Origin: Kitasatospora phosalacinea
GTDB taxonomy: Bacteria; Actinomycetota; Actinomycetes; Streptomycetales; Streptomycetaceae
Reading direction: 5' to 3'
Assembly (NCBI RefSeq): GCF_000716545.1
Contig: NZ_JNWZ01000014.1
Coordinates: forward strand, 39,723-103,722
DNA: 64,000 bases
Each line of letters begins with the position of its first letter. Position 1 is the first letter of the stretch. This document shows, in pieces, positions 54,643-62,669 of this stretch. Below the pieces are notes generated by a model, which was not told the origin of the DNA, did no database searches, and saw only the letters and a list, made by a program, of their open reading frames with translations. The position numbers and the translations under genes were made by a program.

Positions 54643-55071
54643 TCAGGCCAGCCGGACGACGGCCCGGGCCATGCCGAGCACCTTCTGCCCCGCGCTGGTG
54701 GCGGTGAGGTCGACCCGGACCCGGTTGTCCTCCAGCAGCGCCGCGACCTTCGCGGTGACCTCGATCGTCGCGCCCGCACCGTCGTTGGGGACGACCACCG
54801 GCTTGGTGAACCGGACGCCGTACTCGACGACCGCGGCCGGGTCGCCGACCCAGTCGGTCACCACCCGGGCGGCCTCGGCCATGGTGAACATGCCGTGCGC
54901 GATCACGTCCGGGAGGCCGACCTCCAGGGCGAACTTCTCGTTCCAGTGGATCGGGTTGAAGTCCCCGGAGGCACCGGCGTACTGCACCAGCGTCGCCCGG
55001 GTCACCGGGAACGACCGTGCCGGCAGCTCGGTGCCGACCTGGACCTCGTCGAAGCGGACCGCCACGGTCAC
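54643..55071 (-). CDS. hadB: MaoC-type (R)-hydroxyacyl dehydratase subunit HadB
   Basis: The 142-residue hot-dog fold protein has the catalytic 'GDFNPIHWNEKFA' (Asp and His of the D-x4-H motif) and 'GLPDVIAHGMFTMAEAARVV'. With HadA it should dehydrate 3-hydroxyacyl thioesters. In mycobacteria HadAB is part of the FAS-II fatty-acid elongation system. Its GTG overlaps the hadA stop as GTGA, so the two subunits are coupled. Confidence 0.88.
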   Translation of the reverse strand: MTVAVRFDEVQVGTELPARSFPVTRATLVQYAGASGDFNPIHWNEKFALEVGLPDVIAHGMFTMAEAARVVTDWVGDPAAVVEYGVRFTKPVVVPNDGAGATIEVTAKVAALLEDNRVRVDLTATSAGQKVLGMARAVVRLA

Positions 55072-55529
55072 TCCTCCCCCGCCTCGTCGGCGGCGCGCGC
55101 CACCAGCGTCATGATCGACGTCACCACGTGCTCGCCGCCGGCGTCGTCGACCTCGCCGCGGACGGTCAGCACGTCGTTGCCCGCCAGCGACTTGATCGCG
55201 TCGATCGAGACGGTGACGGAGAGCCGGTCGCCGGCCCGCACCGGACGGGTGTAGGCGAACTTCTGGTCGCCGTGCACGACCCGGCTGTAGTCGAGGCCCA
55301 GCTCGGGGTCGTTGACGACCTGCGCGGCGGCCCGGAAGCTCAGCGTGAACGGGAAGGTCGGCGGGGCGACGACGTCCGGGTGGCCCAGCGCCTTGGCGGC
55401 CTCGGCGTCGGTGTACGCCGGGTTCGCGTCACCGATCGCGGCGGCGAACTCGCGGATCTTCTCCCGGCCCACCTCGTACGGTTCGGTGGGCGGGTAGGTC
55501 CGCCCGATGAACGAGGGGTCGAGTGGCAT
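55068..55529 (-). CDS. hadA: MaoC-type dehydratase N-terminal-domain subunit HadA
   Basis: From the ATG at 55529 it has 153 residues. It is a hot-dog protein of the FAS1 dehydratase-region type: 'SFIGRTYPPTEPYEVGREKIREFAAAIGDANPAYTD', with Tyr in place of the catalytic His, so it is the non-catalytic partner of HadB. The order rpmG-hadA-hadB matches the mycobacterial locus. Confidence 0.87.
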   Translation of the reverse strand: MPLDPSFIGRTYPPTEPYEVGREKIREFAAAIGDANPAYTDAEAAKALGHPDVVAPPTFPFTLSFRAAAQVVNDPELGLDYSRVVHGDQKFAYTRPVRAGDRLSVTVSIDAIKSLAGNDVLTVRGEVDDAGGEHVVTSIMTLVARAADEAGEE

Positions 55530-55570
55530 GGTGCAACTCCTCTGGTACGTCCGGTGCGGCATGCAGAAAC

Positions 55571-55610
55571 GACTCCAGGCCGCGCCCCGAGTGGGGTGCG
55601 GCCTGGAGTC
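55571..55610 (-). terminator. Terminator after rpmG
   Basis: An 18-bp stem with one G-U wobble (55571-55588 with 55593-55610) and a 4-nt loop lies 9 nt past the rpmG stop. It separates the tRNA-rpmG unit from hadAB. Confidence 0.85.
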
Positions 55611-55619
55611 GAGGCAAAG

Positions 55620-55784
55620 TCAGCGGGTTTCGCGGTGCGCCGTGTGAGAGTTGCAACGCGGGCAGTGCTTCTTCATCTCAAGACGGTCCGGGTCGTTACG
55701 CCGGTTCTTCTTGGTGATGTAGTTCCGCTCCTTGCACTCCACGCAGGCCAGCGTGATCTTCGGGCGGACATCGGTGGCAGCCAC
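55620..55784 (-). CDS. rpmG: 50S ribosomal protein L33, zinc-binding form
   Basis: The 54-residue protein starts at a GTG with GGAAGG 7 nt upstream ([20 protein letters not shown]) and has two Cys pairs, CVEC and CPRC, giving the C+ zinc ribbon form. L33 contacts the E-site region of 23S rRNA. It is downstream of tRNA-Met and tRNA-Thr with no terminator in between, so the three are probably co-transcribed. Confidence 0.97.
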   Translation of the reverse strand: MAATDVRPKITLACVECKERNYITKKNRRNDPDRLEMKKHCPRCNSHTAHRETR

Positions 55785-55868
55785 GGGAGTGCCTTCCTTG
55801 GACAATGAATGAGAACACAGACAAGAGTAGCCGATCGGGAGTAGTCCCCCCCGATCGACTACGCGGGG

Positions 55869-55941
55869 TAGCGGTGACCGGACTTGAACCGGTGACACAG
55901 CGATTATGAGCCGCTTGCTCTACCAACTGAGCTACACCGCT
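55869..55941 (-). tRNA. tRNA-Met (CAT anticodon, elongator type)
   Basis: A standard 73-nt tRNA: acceptor AGCGGTG/CACCGCT, D-arm GCTCAGTTGGTAGAGC, anticodon arm with CAT (GCGGCTCATAATCGC), T-arm GGTTCAAGTCC, discriminator A. The A-T first pair and the anticodon arm without three G-C pairs suggest an elongator rather than an initiator tRNA. The 3' CCA is not encoded. Confidence 0.95.
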
Positions 55942-55983
55942 TTGATGATCGAAACCCCGCCGGAGCGAGGAGCCTCTCACCAG

Positions 55984-56056
55984 AGCCCCCATGCGGAATC
56001 GAACCGCAGACCTTCTCCTTACCATGGAGACGCTCTACCGACTGAGCTATAGGGGC
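55984..56056 (-). tRNA. tRNA-Thr (GGT anticodon)
   Basis: A 73-nt tRNA with acceptor GCCCCTA, D-arm GCTCAGTCGGTAGAGC, anticodon loop ATGGTAA (anticodon GGT) and T-arm GGTTCGATTCC. One acceptor pair is U-G. It lies 42 nt upstream of tRNA-Met on the same strand. Confidence 0.96.
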
Positions 56057-56356
56057 GAACGAGGAAGAGATTACACGGTTCCGGGCCAGAGGTGAAATCC
56101 GTATCCGCGCCGGATCTCCGCAGGTCGGCGGGCCCGCACTGACGCGGCGTCACCCGACACCAGTTCGGCCGGCGCCGCAACCCGGACCCGCCCGACACGG
56201 CAGGGCGCCCCGCATCCGACCGTCCCGCCCGCCCGCGGCCTAGGCTCGACCGTCAGTGATCTCTCAAGTGACCTCTTCACGGGTGCGCCGCAGGTCGGCC
56301 GCCCCGTACCGGCCCCGGAGCCGCCGGGCGGTCAACGGAGCTGGAGGAGCGGGCCG
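56057..56356. other. Divergent intergenic region
   Basis: Three hundred nt between tRNA-Thr (minus) and the amidohydrolase (plus). Apart from the tRNA promoter and the ribosome binding site GGAGGAG before 56357 I see no gene or clear repeat. Confidence 0.45.
56070..56075 (-). promoter_or_regulatory. Candidate -10 of the tRNA-Thr promoter
   Basis: TGTAAT on the minus strand lies 13 nt upstream of the tRNA-Thr 5' end, the usual distance for a tRNA promoter. The -35 is weak (TTTCAC at 16 nt). Confidence 0.45.
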
Positions 56357-57610
56357 ATGAGCGAACCCGGCGAGGGCGCCCAGCCGCCGCTGCCCGCCAA
56401 CCCGCTCGGGCACGGGCCGGTGCTGCTGCTCACCGGCGCCCGGCTGCTGGACGGGCGGGTGGTGGACGTCCGGATCAGCGGCGACCGGATCCAGGCCGTC
56501 GGCACGGTCGGCAGCCTCGGACCGCTGCCCGCGATGCCCGGGCAGCCCACCGTCACCACCGGCGCCCGGATCGACCTGTCCGGCTACCTGCTGCTGCCCG
56601 CCCCCGCCGAACCGCACGGGCACCACGACAGCGCGTTCTCCGCGGCCCTGCCCGAACCCGCCGGCGACGGCCCGGCCGAGCTGGTCCGCCGGGCCACCGA
56701 GTCCGCGCTGACCTCGCTCGGCTACGGGGCCACCGCCCAGCGCACCCACGTCCGGATCGGCGACGTGCACGGGCTGGGCCGACTGGAGGCCGTCCTCACC
56801 GCCCGCCAGTCGCTGCGCGGGCTGGCCGAGCTGCAGGCGGTCGCGATGCCCCGGCTGCTCACCGGCCGGGCCGGGGCGGACGGGCGGGCCCTGCTGCGGG
56901 ACGCGCTCAAGCTCGGCGCGGACGCGGCGGGCGGCTGTCCCGACCTCGACCCGGACCCGGTCGGCTACGTGCACGTCCTGCTGGAGGCCGCGGCCGACGC
57001 CGACTGCCCCGTCGACCTGCACACCAACGCCGCCGACCAGGCCCAACTCGCCCGGGTGGTCGCCGCGCTGGCCCCGCACCGGCCCCGGGTGGCGCTCGGC
57101 CCGTGCAGCGCGCTGCCGCCCGGCGGCGCCGGCGTGCTGGCCCACGCCGGCATCCGGGTGGTCTGCCTCCCGCAGAACGGCGGCTGCACCGGCCTCGAAG
57201 GCCACCCGATCGGCCTGCGCCCTTCCCTGGTACGGGAGTTCGCGCACGCCCGGGTCGCCCTCACGGCCGGCAGCGGCGCCCTCCGCGACGCCTCCAACCC
57301 GGTCGGCCGGGCCGACCCCCTCGACGCCGCCCGCCTGCTCGCCGCGAGCGGCGCCCTCTCCCCCGAAGCCGCCTACGACGCCGTCTCCGCCCAGGCCCGC
57401 GCCACCCTCGGCCTCCCCCCCGTCCGGGTCGACGCCGGCTTCCCCGCCGAACTCCTCGCCGTCCGCGGCGACAGCCTCACCGGCGCCCTCTCCGGCGGCC
57501 ACTCCCGCCTGGTCGTCCACTGCGGCCGCATCGTCTCCCGCACCAGCGCCGTCCGCGAATTCGCCGACACCGTCACCCTGGCCCTCCCCCGCCAGAACCA
57601 CCCGGGCTGA
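56357..57610 (+). CDS. Amidohydrolase-fold protein with degenerate active site
   Basis: The 417-residue protein resembles the cytosine deaminase branch of the amidohydrolases: an N-terminal small beta-domain, HGH (residues 87-89) at the first metal site, DLHTN (H222), 'VCLPQNGG' and 'ALTAGSGALRDASNPVGRADPL'. The catalytic Glu expected three residues after H222 is Ala225, and the metal-ligand Asp before 'xxRDxxNPxG' is replaced by Ser306-Gly307. It may be inactive or have another role. The ATG is well supported (GGAGGAG, 7 nt). Confidence 0.75.
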   Translation: MSEPGEGAQPPLPANPLGHGPVLLLTGARLLDGRVVDVRISGDRIQAVGTVGSLGPLPAMPGQPTVTTGARIDLSGYLLLPAPAEPHGHHDSAFSAALPEPAGDGPAELVRRATESALTSLGYGATAQRTHVRIGDVHGLGRLEAVLTARQSLRGLAELQAVAMPRLLTGRAGADGRALLRDALKLGADAAGGCPDLDPDPVGYVHVLLEAAADADCPVDLHTNAADQAQLARVVAALAPHRPRVALGPCSALPPGGAGVLAHAGIRVVCLPQNGGCTGLEGHPIGLRPSLVREFAHARVALTAGSGALRDASNPVGRADPLDAARLLAASGALSPEAAYDAVSAQARATLGLPPVRVDAGFPAELLAVRGDSLTGALSGGHSRLVVHCGRIVSRTSAVREFADTVTLALPRQNHPG

Positions 57611-57658
57611 GCCTCCCGGCCGCCGCCCCGGCCGGTCCCGGCCGGCCGACGACAACGA

Positions 57659-57698
57659 AGAAGCCCCCGGGCTGCGTCTCCGCAGCCCGGGGGCTTCT
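57659..57698. terminator. Bidirectional terminator between the amidohydrolase and tRNA-Tyr
   Basis: A perfect 18-bp stem (57659-57676 with 57681-57698) with a 4-nt loop lies between two convergent genes and can serve both, with pyrimidine-rich sequence after it on the plus strand. Confidence 0.85.
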
Positions 57699-57709
57699 CC
57701 ACGATCCAG

Positions 57710-57790
57710 TGGCGGGTGCAGGGTTCGAACCTGCGTAGCTTGCGCGACAGATTTACAGTCTGCTCCCTTTGGCCGCTCGGGCAACCCGCC
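57710..57790 (-). tRNA. tRNA-Tyr (GTA anticodon)
   Basis: The minus strand gives an 81-nt class II tRNA with acceptor GGCGGGT/ACCCGCC, D-arm GCCCGAGCGGCCAAAGGG, anticodon arm CAGACTGTAAATCTG with anticodon GTA, a long variable arm and T-arm GGTTCGAACCC. Discriminator A; the 3' CCA is not encoded. Confidence 0.95.
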
Positions 57791-58004
57791 AGGGATGGTG
57801 TCTCGCGAGGTGGTGCCCCGTTCGACGTCGTAAACGATACCTGATGTCGGGGGGTGGTTCGCCACCCGGTTACGTCACGTCGTGATCAAGGTCCGCGCGC
57901 GGCCGTTGCGGGCGGGGGCGCGGGGTGCTGGATAGGCTGGGGCGTCGCCCGCCGGTGGCGGGTGGCGCGACCGTGCAGCCTGTAGTGCAAGGAGACCAAC
58001 ACCC

Positions 58005-58493
58005 ATGGCCGACTCCAGTTTCGACATCGTCTCGAAGGTCGAGTGGCAGGAGGTCGACAACGCGATCAACCAGACCTCCCGCGAGATCGCCACCCGGTTC
58101 GACTTCAAGAACGTGGGTGCCGAGATCAAGCGGTCCGGCGAGAAGATCGAGATGAAGGCCAACGGCGAGGAGCGGGTCCGGGCGATCCTGGACGTGCTGC
58201 AGACCAAGTTCGTCAAGCGCGGGCTGTCGCTGAAGGCGCTGGACGCGGCGGAGCCGCAGCTGTCCGGCAAGGAGTACAAGATCTTCGCCGACATCAAGGA
58301 AGGCATCACCACCGACGACGCCAAGAAGGTCGCGAAGATCATCCGCGACGAGGGCCCCAAGGGCGTCAAGGCGCAGGTCCAGGGCGACGAGCTGCGGGTC
58401 AGCTCGAAGTCGCGGGACGACCTGCAGGCCGTGCAGGCACTGCTCAAGGGCAAGGACCTGGACTTCGCGATCCAGTTCGTCAACTACCGCTGA
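58005..58493 (+). CDS. YajQ-family nucleotide-binding protein
   Basis: The 162-residue protein is a full YajQ/DUF520 protein: '[33 protein letters not shown]', '[89 protein letters not shown]'. Family members bind cyclic di-GMP or other nucleotides in proteobacteria; the ligand here is not known. A GGAG precedes the ATG. Confidence 0.96.
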   Translation: MADSSFDIVSKVEWQEVDNAINQTSREIATRFDFKNVGAEIKRSGEKIEMKANGEERVRAILDVLQTKFVKRGLSLKALDAAEPQLSGKEYKIFADIKEGITTDDAKKVAKIIRDEGPKGVKAQVQGDELRVSSKSRDDLQAVQALLKGKDLDFAIQFVNYR

Positions 58494-58520
58494 GCGGCGG
58501 GGACGCGAGTCCCGGCACCA

Positions 58521-58552
58521 GGGAGGGCGCACCGGCGACGGCGCGCCCTCCC
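58521..58552 (+). terminator. Terminator after the YajQ gene
   Basis: A perfect 10-bp stem (58521-58530 with 58543-58552) with a 12-nt loop lies 28 nt past the stop. Confidence 0.65.
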
Positions 58553-58606
58553 GGCGTTCACCGGGCCACCGGTCCTCCTCGCCACCGCGCACCGGCTCGC
58601 CGGCGG

Positions 58607-59053
58607 TCAGGCCCCGGCGGGCCCGGCGGGGGTGCGGCGGTACGCGTCGACGGCGGCGGTGACGGCCGGGGTGGTCGCGTCGGTGGTGCCGAGGGCGCGC
58701 AGGACGTCGGCGAGCGGGGTGCCGTCGGCGGGGGCGAGCGGGCCGAGGGTGGGCCGGCCGTCGTACCAGAGCGCGGCGCGGCGGCCGGCGGGGTGTTCGT
58801 CGTCGGCCTCGACGTAGGCGATCGGGGCGGACTTGGACCAGCCGGCGATGCGCAGGGCGAATCCGGAGGGGAACCGCTTGAACCCGAAGTCCGGCGCGTT
58901 GGAGGGGTGTTGGAGCGCGTCGTGGAGTTCGTCGGTCATCGGCACCAGCGCGAGGCCGTGCGGCAGCGGTGCGGAGCGCGCGAGCGGGACTTCGGCCGTC
59001 ACCACGGCGATCAGCTCTTCGGCGGCGATCAGCGCGTTCAGTTCGTATGGCAC
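58607..59053 (-). CDS. Conserved hypothetical protein
   Basis: From the GTG at 59053 it has 148 residues, beginning (V)PYELNALIAAEELIAVVTAE. No catalytic motif recognised. 'PLPHGLALVPMTDELHDAL', 'FKRFPSGFALRIAGWSKSAPIAYVEAD' and 'ALWYDGRPTLGPLAP' look like an alpha/beta protein family that, to my knowledge, is common in streptomycetes but unstudied. GGAG is 9 nt upstream of the start. Confidence 0.65.
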   Translation of the reverse strand: MPYELNALIAAEELIAVVTAEVPLARSAPLPHGLALVPMTDELHDALQHPSNAPDFGFKRFPSGFALRIAGWSKSAPIAYVEADDEHPAGRRAALWYDGRPTLGPLAPADGTPLADVLRALGTTDATTPAVTAAVDAYRRTPAGPAGA

Positions 59054-59234
59054 CGCTCCATTCTCCGCCCGGGAAGTCATCAGGTCAGGAAAACAATCGA
59101 ACTGACTATCCATCCGATATGCCGGACATCGCACGCGCCTGCTCCGACCTGCCGGAACGGCCCTCCGGAGCCATGACCCCGAAAACGGTTCGTGGGCGCT
59201 TGTCGACGTTCGCGCGCCCGCCCGGTGGGGCAGA

Positions 59235-59831
59235 GTGGGTGGGGTGACCCGTACCCCGCCGCAGCGCCCGGCCACCGGCGCCAAGCCCACGCCCGAAGAG
59301 CTCGCCGCCGCCGAGGGCACCACCATCGAGGACGTGGCCGCGCCCGGCCTGCGGGTGCTGTTCTGCGGGATCAATCCGGGCCTCTGGTCGGGCGCCACCG
59401 GGCAGCACTTCGCCCGGCCGGGCAACCGGTTCTGGCCCGCCCTGCACCGGTCCGGCTTCACGCCCCGGCAGTTGCGGCCGGCCGAGCAGCGGGAGCTGAT
59501 CGCGCTGGGGCTGGGGATCACCAACGTGGTGGCCCGGACCACGGCGAAGGCGGCCGAGCTGACCGCCGAGGAGTACCTGGAGGGCGGTCGGGCGCTGGAG
59601 GCGCGGGTGCGGCGGCTGCGGCCGCGGGTGCTGGCGGTGCTGGGGATCGGGGCGTACCGGGCGGCGTTCGGCCGGCCGCGGGCGACGGTCGGACCGCAGC
59701 CGGAGCCGATCGGCGACACCGAGGTGTGGCTGCTGCCGAACCCGAGCGGACTGAACGCGCACTACACGCTGGACGGGCTCGCGGCCGAGTTCCGGACGCT
59801 GCGCGAGCACCTGGAGCGCCAGGACCAGTAA
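59235..59831 (+). CDS. mug: Mug-type mismatch-specific uracil/thymine DNA glycosylase
   Basis: The 198-residue enzyme removes U or T from G mismatches. Motif 1 is 'LFCGINPGLWSGATGQHFARPGNRFWPALHRSGF' (GINPG) and motif 2 is 'LLPNPSGLNAHYTLD' (NPSG), both hallmark features of the Mug/TDG family, followed by a helical tail. The start could be this GTG or the GTG three codons later (59244). Confidence 0.93.
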   Translation: MGGVTRTPPQRPATGAKPTPEELAAAEGTTIEDVAAPGLRVLFCGINPGLWSGATGQHFARPGNRFWPALHRSGFTPRQLRPAEQRELIALGLGITNVVARTTAKAAELTAEEYLEGGRALEARVRRLRPRVLAVLGIGAYRAAFGRPRATVGPQPEPIGDTEVWLLPNPSGLNAHYTLDGLAAEFRTLREHLERQDQ

Positions 59832-59910
59832 GGCAATCGTTTAGTCAAAAGTAGAATCGTGAGGATATAGAAGCTGTTCAACACCGCTTGATGCGGTTGA
59901 GAATCGGACC
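59832..59910 (+). promoter_or_regulatory. AT-rich promoter region of the beta-glucosidase
   Basis: This 79-nt gap is strikingly AT-rich for the window. TATAGA (59866-59871) with TTAGTC (59841-59846) 19 nt upstream is one candidate promoter. GAGAAT (59899-59904), 6 nt before ATG, is an alternative that would give a leaderless mRNA. A short inverted repeat ACCGC-N5-GCGGT lies at about 59883-59897. Confidence 0.45.
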
Positions 59911-61287
59911 ATGGCCGAACTCTCCTTCCCGCCCGGTTTCGTCTTCGGCGCCGGCACCGCCGCCTTCCAGATCGAGGGCGCCACCCGCGCCGACGGCCGC
60001 GGCCCGTCCATCTGGGACACCTTCTGCGCCGAACCGGGGCGCGTCGAGGGCGGCGACACCGGCGAGCCGGCCTGCGAGCACTACCGGCGCTGGCCGCAGG
60101 ACGTCGAGCTGCTGCGGCGGCTGGGCGTCGACTCGTACCGCTTCTCGGTGTCCTGGCCGCGGGTGCTGCCGGAGGGCGGCGGGGCGGTCAACCGGGCCGG
60201 GCTGGACTTCTACTCGCGCTTGGTGGACGGGCTGCTGGCGGCCGGGATCGAGCCGGCCGTGACGCTCTACCACTGGGACCTGCCGCAGGCGCTGGAGGAC
60301 GGCGGCGGCTGGCGGAGCCGGGAGACGGCGCACCGCTTCGCGGAGTACGCGGCGGTGGTGGCGGAGGCGCTGGCGGACCGGGTGCCGCGCTGGACCACCC
60401 TCAACGAGCCCTGGTGCAGCGCCTTCCTGGGCTACGGCAACGGCGTGCACGCCCCGGGGGTGCGCTCCGGGACGCCGGCCCTGGCCGCCGCCCACCACCT
60501 GCTGCTCGGGCACGGCCTGGCGATGGACGCGCTGCGCGCGGCCGGCGTCCGGGAGGCGGGGATCACCCTCAACCTCGACCAGGTGTACCCCGCCGCCCCC
60601 GAGGACGGGCCCGCCGCGCTGCGCGCCCGCACCCAGCGCAACCTGGTGTGGACGGAGCCGCTGCTGCGCGGGCGCTACCCGGCCTCCGAGTCGGACACCT
60701 GGGGCGAGCTGATCGAGCGCCAGGACTTCCGCCGCGACGGCGACCTGGCGGTGATCTCCGCGCCGCTGGACTTCCTGGGCGTGAACTACTACACCCCGGC
60801 GACCGTCCGCACGGCCCCGCACCGGGAGCCCGACCCGGCCCGGCGGGACGCCACCGACAACCGCTTCGCGCACGTCCGCGACCCGCACGCCCGGCACACC
60901 GCGATGGACTGGGCGGTCGCCCCGGACACCCTGCGCGACCTGCTGGTCGGCCTGCGCGACGAGTACGGCGCGGCGCTGCCGCCGCTGTTCGTCACCGAGA
61001 ACGGCTCCGCCGAGGACGACTCCCCCGGCCCGGACGGGGTGGTGCGCGACACCGACCGGATCGCCTACCTGGACGGCCACCTGCGGGCGGTGGCGGCGGC
61101 GGTGGCGGCGGGGGTGGACGTGCGCGGCTACTACGTCTGGTCGCTGCTGGACAACTTCGAGTGGACGTACGGCTACGGCAAGCGCTTCGGCGTCGTCCAC
61201 GTCGACTACGCCACCCAGCGGCGCACCCCGAAGGCCTCGTACCACTGGTACCGGGAGCTGATCTCCCGTCAGCCGTCCAGGAGTTGA
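59911..61287 (+). CDS. GH1 beta-glucosidase
   Basis: The 458-residue enzyme hydrolyses terminal beta-glucosyl bonds, for example in cellobiose, with retention. The acid/base Glu is in 'TTLNEPWCSAFLGYGNGVHAPG' and the nucleophile Glu in 'PLFVTENGSAEDD'. The N-terminal 'FPPGFVFGAGTAAFQIEGATRADGRGPSIWDTF' is typical. No signal peptide, so it is cytoplasmic and would act on imported disaccharides. No Shine-Dalgarno is visible. It overlaps the convergent phosphotransferase gene by 19 nt at the 3' ends. Confidence 0.95.
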   Translation: MAELSFPPGFVFGAGTAAFQIEGATRADGRGPSIWDTFCAEPGRVEGGDTGEPACEHYRRWPQDVELLRRLGVDSYRFSVSWPRVLPEGGGAVNRAGLDFYSRLVDGLLAAGIEPAVTLYHWDLPQALEDGGGWRSRETAHRFAEYAAVVAEALADRVPRWTTLNEPWCSAFLGYGNGVHAPGVRSGTPALAAAHHLLLGHGLAMDALRAAGVREAGITLNLDQVYPAAPEDGPAALRARTQRNLVWTEPLLRGRYPASESDTWGELIERQDFRRDGDLAVISAPLDFLGVNYYTPATVRTAPHREPDPARRDATDNRFAHVRDPHARHTAMDWAVAPDTLRDLLVGLRDEYGAALPPLFVTENGSAEDDSPGPDGVVRDTDRIAYLDGHLRAVAAAVAAGVDVRGYYVWSLLDNFEWTYGYGKRFGVVHVDYATQRRTPKASYHWYRELISRQPSRS

Positions 61288-62036
61288 GCCTCGAACCGGG
61301 CGCGTTCGCGCACCACGTACGCCGCGTCGGAGAGGTACATCAGGTGATGCCCGTCGGCCAGGTGCGAGGCGAACGCGGCGCTCCCGGCGGCGGCCTCGGC
61401 CCGCATGTGCGCCACCAGGGCGTGCAGCCGGGCCTCGATCGTGTCGACCAGGCCCGCCCGGTCGGCCCGGCCGAGACCGTAGGCGTCGCAGAACTCCCGT
61501 ACGCGGACGGCCTGTTCGTCGGGGGTGCCGAAGCCGTCGGCGTTGCCGGGGGCGGTGGTGGGCGCCCAGCGGTAGGCGGCGTAGGCGACGTCCCACAGCC
61601 GGGGGCCGGGGTGGGCGGTGTCGAAGTCGATGACGCCGACCACCCGTTCGCCGTCCAGCACGCAGTTGTGCGGGGCGTAGTCGCCGTGGCAGACCACCTC
61701 GGCGGGCTCGCGGGCGGGCAGCATCCAGCCCTCGGCGGTGTAGCCCGCCGTGGCGTCGTGGTACTCGCGCAGCAGGCGCGCCGCGTCGAGCAGCGCGGTG
61801 CGGGAGGCGGCGGCCGGGGTCGGCGGGTAGTCGGAGACCTCGCCGGGCAGGAAGTCCAGCACCTCCCGGCCGTCCTCGGCCAGGCCGTGGAACCGCGGCC
61901 CCGCCGTGAACCCGGCCGCCCGCACGTGCGCCAGCAGCCCGTGCACGGCCGGCGACCACGGCCCGGTCGGCCGCAGCACCCGGTCGCCGCGCCGCTCCAC
62001 CCGGTTGACCCCGCCGGCCATGATCTCGCCGTCCAC
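61269..62036 (-). CDS. APH-family phosphotransferase
   Basis: From the GTG at 62036 (GGGGAGGGG just upstream) it has 255 residues; the ATG five codons later (62021) is an alternative. It shows the aminoglycoside/choline-kinase fold with Brenner motif 'VVCHGDYAPHNCVLDGERVVGVIDFDTAHPGPRLWDVAYAAY' (catalytic Asp and metal-binding Asp). The substrate is not predictable; many such enzymes phosphorylate sugars or antibiotics. No resistance claim is made. Confidence 0.85.
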   Translation of the reverse strand: MDGEIMAGGVNRVERRGDRVLRPTGPWSPAVHGLLAHVRAAGFTAGPRFHGLAEDGREVLDFLPGEVSDYPPTPAAASRTALLDAARLLREYHDATAGYTAEGWMLPAREPAEVVCHGDYAPHNCVLDGERVVGVIDFDTAHPGPRLWDVAYAAYRWAPTTAPGNADGFGTPDEQAVRVREFCDAYGLGRADRAGLVDTIEARLHALVAHMRAEAAAGSAAFASHLADGHHLMYLSDAAYVVRERARFEAQLLDG

Positions 62037-62122
62037 CCGCACCCCTCCCCGACGCCCGGACAGGACCGGACAGTCGTACCCCGGCCCCGGGCCCGGCCGC
62101 GAGCGGTTTTCGAGCGGCCCGG

Positions 62123-62524
62123 TCAGCGGCTGCCGAAGCCCTGGTCGGTGGAGACCACCTCGCGGCCCAGCGGCATCAGCGAGATCGGCACCATCTTCAG
62201 GTTCGCCCAGCCGAACGGGATCCCGATGATCGACACGAACAGCGGGATGCTGGTGACGATGTGCGCCAGCGCCAGCCACCAGCCCGCGAACACCAGCCAG
62301 ATCACGTTGCCCGCGCAGGACGGGGCGCCCGCGTCGGCCCGCACCACGGTGGTGCGGCCGAACGGCCAGAGCATGAACCCCGCGAGGCGGAAGGACGCGA
62401 TGCCGAACGGGATGGTGACGATCAGGACGAAGCAGACGATCCCGGCGATCGCGTAGCCGATCGCCATCCACAGGCCGCAGAACAGCAGCCAGATGACGTT
62501 GAGCAGGAAGTTGATCAGCTTCAT
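62123..62524 (-). CDS. YccF-domain membrane protein
   Basis: The 133-residue protein has two YccF (DUF307) repeats, each a pair of hydrophobic segments: 'NFLLNVIWLLFCGLWMAIGYAIAGIVCFVLIVTIPFGIASFRLAGFMLWPFGR' and 'GNVIWLVFAGWWLALAHIVTSIPLFVSIIGIPFGWANLKMVPISLMPLG'. The repeated 'IPFG' turn is the family mark. Inner-membrane protein of unknown function. Confidence 0.9.
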   Translation of the reverse strand: MKLINFLLNVIWLLFCGLWMAIGYAIAGIVCFVLIVTIPFGIASFRLAGFMLWPFGRTTVVRADAGAPSCAGNVIWLVFAGWWLALAHIVTSIPLFVSIIGIPFGWANLKMVPISLMPLGREVVSTDQGFGSR

Positions 62525-62615
62525 GCCTCCCAGGCTCGCACACGGGGGGCGGGAGCGGCAGGTGGTGGCGCGACTCCGTGGCAGGGGTGTGACGGTGGCG
62601 GGCCGAGGGCCGGGG

Positions 62616-62654
62616 ACGGTGAGGGGCCCGCCGCACGGGCGGGCCCCTCACCGT
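62616..62654 (-). terminator. Terminator after the SHOCT gene
   Basis: A perfect 17-bp stem (62616-62632 with 62638-62654) with a 5-nt loop lies 15 nt past the SHOCT gene stop on the minus strand. Confidence 0.85.
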
Positions 62655-62669
62655 TGCGCCGAACGGGTG

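Noticed and set aside
55869..57790. Integration site or genomic island at the tRNA genes.
   Set aside because: No integrase, no partial tRNA repeat and no change in composition beside the tRNAs; the neighbours are conserved housekeeping genes.
61269..62036. Antibiotic resistance gene (aminoglycoside phosphotransferase).
   Set aside because: The Brenner motif is shared by many sugar and choline kinases; nothing points to an aminoglycoside substrate.
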